A DNA stretch of 54,773 nucleotides from Methanolinea sp. UBA277 (lineage in GTDB: Archaea; Halobacteriota; Methanomicrobia; Methanomicrobiales; Methanospirillaceae), in contig DANP01000019.1 in NCBI GenBank assembly GCA_002499905.1, positions 143,215 to 197,987 of the forward strand, given 5' to 3'. The position numbers and the translations under genes were made by a program. The notes under the pieces are model-generated. The model made no database searches. It worked only from the letters and a program-made list of their open reading frames with translations, and was not told the origin of the DNA. Each line of letters starts with the position of its first letter. Position 1 is the first letter of the stretch. Positions 50,337 through 54,773 of the stretch are shown piece after piece.

Positions 50337-50675
50337 ATGATGAAGTATATGACGAAAACGCGGGAGTACGCGGAAGTAGCCAAACAGCAGATCGACCAGG
50401 TTGCCACCGAGATCGAGCGACTACAGGGGAAGGCCGATAAGACTATTGCCGACCTCCGTGCCGAATACGAGCACAGGATCAGGGATCTCACTGCCGAATA
50501 TGACAAAGAGCTCCGTACTCTTCGCCAGATGCGGTTCGATGCGGAGGCGCGGGTCACCACGCTGATGAATGCCAGCGGGAGTGCGGTGGATGAGGTCCGG
50601 TCCGGGGTTGATGCGGCAATCAACGAAATGAATGACGCTCTCGCCCGGGCGAGAAAACACTTTGAAGACCTGTGA
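50337..50675 (+). CDS. Archaeal coiled-coil protein
   Basis: A 112-residue protein, mostly one long coiled coil (REYAEVAKQQIDQVATEIER and EYEHRIRDLTAEYDKELRTL), then a short helix ending ARARKHFEDL. Highly charged, no Cys. The start is not clear: ATGs at 50322, 50337, 50340 and 50349 are all open; the family is not recognised. The 159 nt before it hold TATA-like GGTTTTTATC near 50250. Confidence 0.65.
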   Translation: MMKYMTKTREYAEVAKQQIDQVATEIERLQGKADKTIADLRAEYEHRIRDLTAEYDKELRTLRQMRFDAEARVTTLMNASGSAVDEVRSGVDAAINEMNDALARARKHFEDL

Positions 50676-50884
50676 TTTCCAACCGAACGGTTACAGGGTA
50701 GGTGACGGGATCAATACTATTATTATCGACGAACTGGATAGATATTTCGACAAAAGTCGTATCCAGCTGTCCTCCTCCTACATCATCTGATATCGGGTAT
50801 GACTTTTGGCATACAGGGGATAAAGTGTACATGCCGCGGAACGGCGGCTACAGTAATTTTTTGGATGCTGATGGAAAAATAGGA

Positions 50885-51262
50885 TTATTCGATCAGAACC
50901 GCGTTGATGACGCCGTCCTGGCCCGGTCTGCTGATGATGCGCGCACGTCCTGTTTCGGTCCTTATAACCGCCCCTTTCGTGAGAAGATTCCTCCGGACGT
51001 AGTTCGGGTTCGCGCCGTTCTCTTCAACCGTCTCGATAACCACTTTCCTGGTCTCGCCGCTTGAACGGTTTGCCACATTGGCGTACTGTGCACGCATTGC
51101 GCGGACCTTGGGGTTTCCACCGTACGAGCGGATAATCTTCCTGCGGTCCGCACCGATATGGGTTTCGGCCGGAGCTGAACCTATCTCGCTCCTCCTTTTT
51201 CCCTGCGAGGGGCGGTATCTTCCACCGGTTGCCCTCCGGACTGATCTTCCCTGCCAGAGCAT
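50885..51262 (-). CDS. rps8e: 30S ribosomal protein S8e
   Basis: A 125-residue archaeal ribosomal protein: MLWQGRSVRRATGGRYRP, RRKIIRSYGGNPKVRAMRAQ and TKGAVIRTETGRARIISRPG. GAGAGG precedes the ATG and TTATATATATAG is a TATA box at about 51308-51319. Monocistronic. The 209 nt downstream contain no gene I recognise. Confidence 0.95.
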   Translation of the reverse strand: MLWQGRSVRRATGGRYRPSQGKRRSEIGSAPAETHIGADRRKIIRSYGGNPKVRAMRAQYANVANRSSGETRKVVIETVEENGANPNYVRRNLLTKGAVIRTETGRARIISRPGQDGVINAVLIE

Positions 51263-51344
51263 CGTATATTCCTCTCAAACCTATGTTCGCATCATCACTG
51301 CGTGAATCGAACAGAGTGCTATATATATAATCCCTGCAACGTAT

Positions 51345-52004
51345 TTAAGAACTCTGTTCGGCCAGCAGCGCGTCAATAACCGCCCCGAGCCCTTCCCCTT
51401 TCTTCAGATCGGTCCGGCAGATCTTCATCGCCGGGTTATAGCGGCGCATATCCGCCTCCATCCGGTCGAGACTTGCCCCTACAAGGGGTGCCAGGTCCAC
51501 CTTGTTGATGATGCCGATATCGCAGCCGCGGAACATCATCGGGTGCTTGTTCACCACATCGTCCCCTTCGGTTGCGCTCACGATGACCACTCTCTTCTCC
51601 GCGCCAAGCAGAAAATCGGTCGGACAGACCATATTTCCGACATTCTCGATGAAGAGGAGATCGATCTCATCGAGCGGCAGGCCCTCTGCGGCATGCTCGA
51701 CGAGGTGGGCATCGAGGTGGCATTCTTTCCCGGTATTTGCGTTCACCACCGGAATGCCGAGAACCCTGATCCTCTGGAAATCATCATCCCCGTAGCAGTC
51801 ACCGGCGATTGCCCCTGACCGGATTCCACGCTCTTTCAGGGCCGGGACAATCTTCTCGATGAGCGCTGTCTTCCCTGAGCCGATTGCGCCGAGGAGATCG
51901 ATGGCCCGTACACCATGCGCCCTGAAACGGGAAGCATTCTCCCGGGCAATACGGTTATTGACGTCGAATATGTCTTTCTCGACCCTGACGTCGATATGGT
52001 GCAT
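51345..52004 (-). CDS. hypB: Hydrogenase nickel incorporation protein HypB
   Basis: A 219-residue SIMIBI GTPase that inserts nickel into [NiFe]-hydrogenases. P-loop GAIGSGKT, the metal-site motif CYGDDD and NTGKECHLDAH with Cys and His, and NKVDL (G4). There is no His-rich or CxxCGC N-terminus. It starts at ATG 52004, close behind the TATA-like CCTATAAAC (about 52029-52037), so it is nearly leaderless. A partner for the Eha enzyme 16 kb away. Divergent from SRP19. Confidence 0.93.
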   Translation of the reverse strand: MHHIDVRVEKDIFDVNNRIARENASRFRAHGVRAIDLLGAIGSGKTALIEKIVPALKERGIRSGAIAGDCYGDDDFQRIRVLGIPVVNANTGKECHLDAHLVEHAAEGLPLDEIDLLFIENVGNMVCPTDFLLGAEKRVVIVSATEGDDVVNKHPMMFRGCDIGIINKVDLAPLVGASLDRMEADMRRYNPAMKICRTDLKKGEGLGAVIDALLAEQSS

Positions 52005-52059
52005 GGAGTAATGTATGATGCTGCAGTGTTTATAGGTTCCATTCGCACATCTTAGTATA

Positions 52060-52344
52060 ATGAAGGATGAGATGAAGGGGCAACGCATCCTCTATCCCTG
52101 CTATTTTGATGCCGGGCTCACCCGGGGCGAAGGACGGCGGGTTCCCCGGTCACGCGCCATAAAGGAACCGACCGTCGCGGATATCGAGAAGGCCGTAAAA
52201 CGCTGCCGTCTCCTGTGCCGCACCGAGCAGAAGTGTCACCCTGCCTACTGGTGGAAACACGAGGGGCGCATCGTGGTGAGCTGGGAACAGGGGAAAGAGA
52301 AGCTCCTCGCCACAGTGGCCGGTGCACTTGAAGGCAGGCGGTGA
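52060..52344 (+). CDS. srp19: Signal recognition particle 19 kDa protein
   Basis: A 94-residue archaeal SRP19 that binds SRP RNA helix 6 and 8: RILYPCYFDAGLTRGEGRRV and KEPTVADIEKAVKRC match the family. The archaeal form is short. ATG 52060 is used; 52072 is an in-frame alternative. The GTG of the PHP gene overlaps its stop, or that gene starts just after at ATG 52350. Confidence 0.93.
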   Translation: MKDEMKGQRILYPCYFDAGLTRGEGRRVPRSRAIKEPTVADIEKAVKRCRLLCRTEQKCHPAYWWKHEGRIVVSWEQGKEKLLATVAGALEGRR

Positions 52345-52349
52345 TCGGG

Positions 52350-53000
52350 ATGTACGATCTGCACATCCACAGCACACTGACAGACGGAGAGATGATTCCC
52401 ATCGAGCTCGTCAGGAGGATGGCCGTTCTCGGGTACACCACTGTGGCCATCACCGACCATGCCGATCCCACGAACCTGCACTTCCTCATCAGGGCGGTTC
52501 AGAAGGTGAAGGAAGCAGCACTTCTGTACGGCGTGAATCTGCTCTGCGGCGTCGAGCTCACCCACATTCCCCCTGCCATGATCGCCTCCTGTGCGCATGA
52601 GGCCAAGCAGCGTGGGGCAGACGTCGTGGTGGTGCATGGTGAGACGACCATTGAGCCGGTGGCCGAAGGGACCAACACTGCAGCCTGCACCTGCGACGCT
52701 GTGGACATCCTCGCCCATCCCGGCCTTATCACAACTGAGGATGCCGAAGCAGCACGGGATCACCGGGTGGCTCTGGAGATAACCTCCAGGGGTGGTCATA
52801 ACCGGACGAATGGGCATGTGGTGACGGTGGCACGGGAGACAGGATGTCTCCTCGTCGTAAACTCCGACGCGCACAGTCCGCAGGATCTCCTCGATGAGCG
52901 CGCGAAATTTCTGGTAGCGCGGGGAGCAGGACTTAAAAAGGACGAATGCGCCCGCGTGTTGGCTTTAAATATCGATTCACTGCTTTTACGCGAAATTTAA
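52350..53000 (+). CDS. PHP-domain phosphoesterase
   Basis: A 216-residue PHP-domain hydrolase, histidinol-phosphatase-like. Metal-site motifs in order: DLHIHST, ITDHAD, GVELTH, VVVHGET, ILAHPGL, NSDAH. Histidinol phosphate or nucleotide substrates are possible; not decided. Start ATG 52350 follows GGTGAT; GTG 52341, in GTGA overlap with srp19, is the other choice. Co-transcribed with srp19. Confidence 0.85.
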   Translation: MYDLHIHSTLTDGEMIPIELVRRMAVLGYTTVAITDHADPTNLHFLIRAVQKVKEAALLYGVNLLCGVELTHIPPAMIASCAHEAKQRGADVVVVHGETTIEPVAEGTNTAACTCDAVDILAHPGLITTEDAEAARDHRVALEITSRGGHNRTNGHVVTVARETGCLLVVNSDAHSPQDLLDERAKFLVARGAGLKKDECARVLALNIDSLLLREI

Positions 53001-53060
53001 TATTTATACCTTTACAATAGGTTTTTATATTATAAATAAGAACATATATAGATTACTAAA
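53001..53060 (+). promoter_or_regulatory. AT-rich promoter region of gar1-tfb
   Basis: Several TATA-like strings lie here (AATATTTATACC at 53000-53012, TTTATATTATAAAT at 53025-53038, ACATATATAG at 53042-53051), the most AT-rich spot in the last 10 kb. They probably serve gar1 at 53109; which one is used cannot be told. Confidence 0.5.
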
Positions 53061-53108
53061 CAATTTCGACTGCCATTTTTCCGTGGGCAGAACTGACGGG
53101 GTTTTATC

Positions 53109-53336
53109 TTGAAAGCGATTGGGAATGCGGTGCATACGGTAGGGAAGCGACTTCTTGTTCTTCGCTGCAATCCGGCCCAGCTTCCCAGGATGTATACCGA
53201 AGTCGTTGACAGGAGAATGAAGCCCGTAGGAAAAGTGGTGGATGTGTTTGGGAACGTAGCAGCTCCGTACGCGGCCGTACTCTGCAAGGCAGAATGCAGG
53301 GTGGCAGCAGGGGAGAAGTTGTTCATCACAAGGTAG
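53109..53336 (+). CDS. gar1: H/ACA RNP protein Gar1
   Basis: A 75-residue Gar1-like protein of the H/ACA pseudouridine guide complex: GKRLLVLRCNPAQLP, VVDRRMKPVGKVVDVFGNVA and PYAAVLC match archaeal Gar1 (no RGG tails). The start is TTG 53109 with GGGG eight nt before it; no ATG is available. Followed after 9 nt by tfb, a common archaeal pair. Confidence 0.88.
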   Translation: MKAIGNAVHTVGKRLLVLRCNPAQLPRMYTEVVDRRMKPVGKVVDVFGNVAAPYAAVLCKAECRVAAGEKLFITR

Positions 53337-53345
53337 GCAAAGAGC

Positions 53346-54356
53346 ATGCAGGAAGTAGAGAAGTTAAAGGTCCTTCAGAACGAGAGAGAAGCTCTCAAAC
53401 ATCGTCTGAAAGAGCGGGTGAAGGAGCACGAAAAGAAAGCAGAGGATCACACCGAGACGGTCTGTCCTGAGTGCGGGAGCCGCCAGCTGGTCCATGACTA
53501 TGAACGTGCAGAGCTGGTCTGCCAGAACTGCGGACTGGTCATCGATGAGGACTTCATCGACCGCGGGCCGGAGTGGCGGGCGTTCGACCACGACCAGCGG
53601 ATGAAGCGCTCCCGGGTCGGGGCTCCGATGACCTTCACCATCCATGACAAGGGTCTCTCAACGATGATCGACTGGAGGAATCGGGACTCGTACGGGAGGG
53701 CTATTTCGAGCAAGAACCGTGCCCAGCTGTATCGCCTGCGCAAATGGCAGCGGAGGATCAGGGTCAGCAATGCAACCGAGCGGAACCTCGCCTTTGCCCT
53801 CTCCGAGCTTGACCGTATGGCCTCCGCACTCGGTCTCCCGCGCAATGTCCGGGAGACGGCAGCTGTGGTGTACCGTGATGCGGTGGACAAGAACCTTATC
53901 AGGGGAAGGAGCATTGAAGGCGTTGCAGCGGCAGCCCTCTACGCAGCCTGCCGGCAGTGCAGCGTCCCCCGGACCCTCGATGAGATTGCCGAAGTATCAC
54001 GGGTATCCCGCAAAGAGATCGGGAGGACCTACCGGTTTATCTCCCGTGAACTGGGACTGAAGCTCCTGCCCACATCCCCGATCGACTACGTGCCGCGGTT
54101 CTGCTCGGGCCTGAACCTGAAAGGAGAGGTCCAGAGCAGGGCGGTGGAGATCCTCCGGCAGGCCGGGGAGCGGGAGCTGACCAGCGGCAGAGGTCCTACC
54201 GGTGTTGCTGCGGCTGCGATCTATATCTCATCCATCCTTGGCGGAGAGCGGCGCACCCAGCGGGAGGTCGCCGAGGTTGCCGGGGTTACCGAAGTGACCA
54301 TCAGGAACCGTTACAAGGAACTGGCAGAGAAGCTGGATATCGAGATCATCCTCTGA
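53346..54356 (+). CDS. tfb: Transcription initiation factor TFB
   Basis: A 336-residue TFIIB homologue. The zinc ribbon is VCPECG and LVCQNCGLVIDEDFIDRGPEW, the B-reader follows with the RVGAPMTFTIHDKGLST region, and two cyclin repeats fill residues 140-336 (recognisable TGVAAAAIYISSILGG). It recruits RNA polymerase to TBP/TATA promoters and binds the BRE. Operon with gar1. Length typical; a rather charged N-terminal helix (about 1-37) is extended. Confidence 0.96.
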   Translation: MQEVEKLKVLQNEREALKHRLKERVKEHEKKAEDHTETVCPECGSRQLVHDYERAELVCQNCGLVIDEDFIDRGPEWRAFDHDQRMKRSRVGAPMTFTIHDKGLSTMIDWRNRDSYGRAISSKNRAQLYRLRKWQRRIRVSNATERNLAFALSELDRMASALGLPRNVRETAAVVYRDAVDKNLIRGRSIEGVAAAALYAACRQCSVPRTLDEIAEVSRVSRKEIGRTYRFISRELGLKLLPTSPIDYVPRFCSGLNLKGEVQSRAVEILRQAGERELTSGRGPTGVAAAAIYISSILGGERRTQREVAEVAGVTEVTIRNRYKELAEKLDIEIIL

Positions 54357-54464
54357 TCTCACCAATACTTTTCTCGGTTGCCATGTCATGACATGCTGCC
54401 GGTACGTGAAGCAGAAAGGAACAACTATATCCAACCGGAAGATACCTAATTCACCACATTTCAG

Positions 54465-54536
54465 GGCTTGTAGATCAGGGGTAGATCGTTACGTTCGCAA
54501 CGTAAAGGCCGCGGGTTCGAATCCCGCCAGGTCCAT
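54465..54536 (+). tRNA. tRNA-Ala(CGC)
   Basis: A 72-nt tRNA. The acceptor GGGCTTG/CAGGTCC contains G3:U70, the alanine identity pair. Anticodon stem-loop TTACG-TTCGCAA-CGTAA gives CGC. T-arm GCGGGTTCGAATCCCGC. Discriminator A, no encoded CCA. A TATA-like AACTATATCC lies at about 54422-54431. Confidence 0.95.
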
Positions 54537-54571
54537 ATTCTCTTTTTCTGGAAAACAGTGAAAAAAGAGGT

Positions 54572-54613
54572 GACCGAAGGTCGCCATGGTTTCGAAAGGC
54601 GAAGCCTTCGGTC
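54572..54613. other. Strong imperfect hairpin between the two tRNA-Ala genes
   Basis: GACCGAAGG-TCGCC, a 12-nt loop, GGCGA, an AG bulge and CCTTCGGTC form a 14-bp stem. It is followed by GAAAAAGGAAAGG and then the tRNA fragment. No T-run follows, so it does not look like a terminator. It may be a small RNA part or the stem of a mobile element end. Confidence 0.5.
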
Positions 54614-54621
54614 GAAAAAGG

Positions 54622-54647
54622 AAAGGCCGCGGGTTCGAATCCCGCCA
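54622..54647 (+). repeat. 26-nt duplicate of the tRNA-Ala(CGC) 3' part
   Basis: The 26 nt AAAGGCCGCGGGTTCGAATC plus CCGCCA (54622-54647) repeat exactly positions 54505-54530 of the tRNA-Ala(CGC): the end of the anticodon arm, the variable loop and the T-arm. The following bases (CGGGTGCA) differ from the tRNA's acceptor end, and there is no 5' half with a matching acceptor, so it is not a functional tRNA. Confidence 0.75.
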
Positions 54648-54702
54648 CGGGTGCAGATTCGCAATGCCTATAAACAATCCACTCTGAATGCTTAGGACAG
54701 AA

Positions 54703-54773
54703 GGGCTCGTAGATCAGGGGTAGATCGTCACGTTTGCAACGTGAAGGCCACGGGTTCGAATCCCGTCGAGTCC
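54703..54773 (+). tRNA. tRNA-Ala(UGC) (last base cut by window end)
   Basis: Acceptor GGGCTCG/CGAGTCC with G3:U70, anticodon stem-loop TCACG-TTTGCAA-CGTGA giving TGC, T-arm CGGGTTCGAATCCCG. Only the discriminator lies beyond the window. A TATA-like CTATAAAC is about 30 nt upstream (54668-54676). It shares most of its sequence with the CGC gene, which supports a gene duplication. Confidence 0.94.

Noticed and set aside
50620..50832. 70-codon minus-strand ORF between the coiled-coil and S8e genes
   Set aside because: Overlaps the coiled-coil gene antisense, has no ribosome site and no recognisable pattern beyond Val/Thr-rich strands.
54461..54664. Minus-strand ORFs reading GxxRTRG/SNPRP across the tRNA-Ala genes
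   Set aside because: This is the well-known false protein read from the antisense of tRNA T-arms.
1..54773. CRISPR arrays or intact insertion sequences
   Set aside because: No regularly spaced direct repeats and no transposase-like protein were found.

Overview
The window is archaeal and comes from a hydrogenotrophic methanogen, most likely of the order Methanomicrobiales. Evidence for an archaeon: TFB, Gar1, SRP19, S6e, S8e, an IF2/aIF5B-type factor, NreA, TATA-box promoters and tRNA genes without encoded CCA. Evidence for a methanogen: a membrane-bound Eha hydrogenase and a complete formylmethanofuran dehydrogenase DBAC set. The order is inferred from gene content and DNA style; no database search was possible.

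Layout. 1-12.5 kb: accessory redox and membrane genes (a rubredoxin-ThDP enzyme fusion cut by the window edge, a decayed TrmO gene, an isochorismatase-fold hydrolase, a DUF2769 protein, a TMEM175-like channel, family-4 uracil-DNA glycosylase, a CNNM/CorC protein, two Isf-like flavoproteins, a GntP permease, an Acg-like nitroreductase with a SemiSWEET, an MFS exporter, a CBS protein). 12.5-19 kb: an ABC-2 exporter, an AAA ATPase/TOPRIM pair resembling two-gene defence modules, and an ACT / homoserine dehydrogenase / HTH-TiaS-like operon. 19-27 kb: an ATPase-MscS pair, a ferritin-VIT1 fusion, a redox cluster (rubredoxin, winged-helix protein, a stand-alone FwdB-type iron-sulfur domain, divergent MsvR-like regulator), SixA, DUF1059, NreA and small proteins. 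27.4-28.7 kb: tRNA-Leu, then about 1.25 kb almost without recognisable genes but with a palindrome, a TATA box and short ORFs.

28.7-41.2 kb: TrkH, then the core of the window, 14 eha genes followed without a gap by fwdDBAC. Nearly all of these overlap by 4-11 nt, so Eha (H2- and ion-gradient-driven ferredoxin reduction) and Fwd (ferredoxin-dependent CO2 fixation to formylmethanofuran) look like one transcription unit behind a promoter that carries a TTTGTA-CAA-TACAAA inverted repeat.

41-54.8 kb: small Cys-rich proteins, two PEGA surface proteins, a DUF362 ferredoxin protein, a methyltransferase, MsrB, then information-processing genes (tRNA-His, infB, rps6e, rps8e, SRP19, gar1, tfb) with hypB and a PHP phosphoesterase, ending in two tRNA-Ala genes with a duplicated tRNA 3' fragment and a strong hairpin between them. 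No CRISPR array, intact insertion sequence, rRNA or replication origin was seen.
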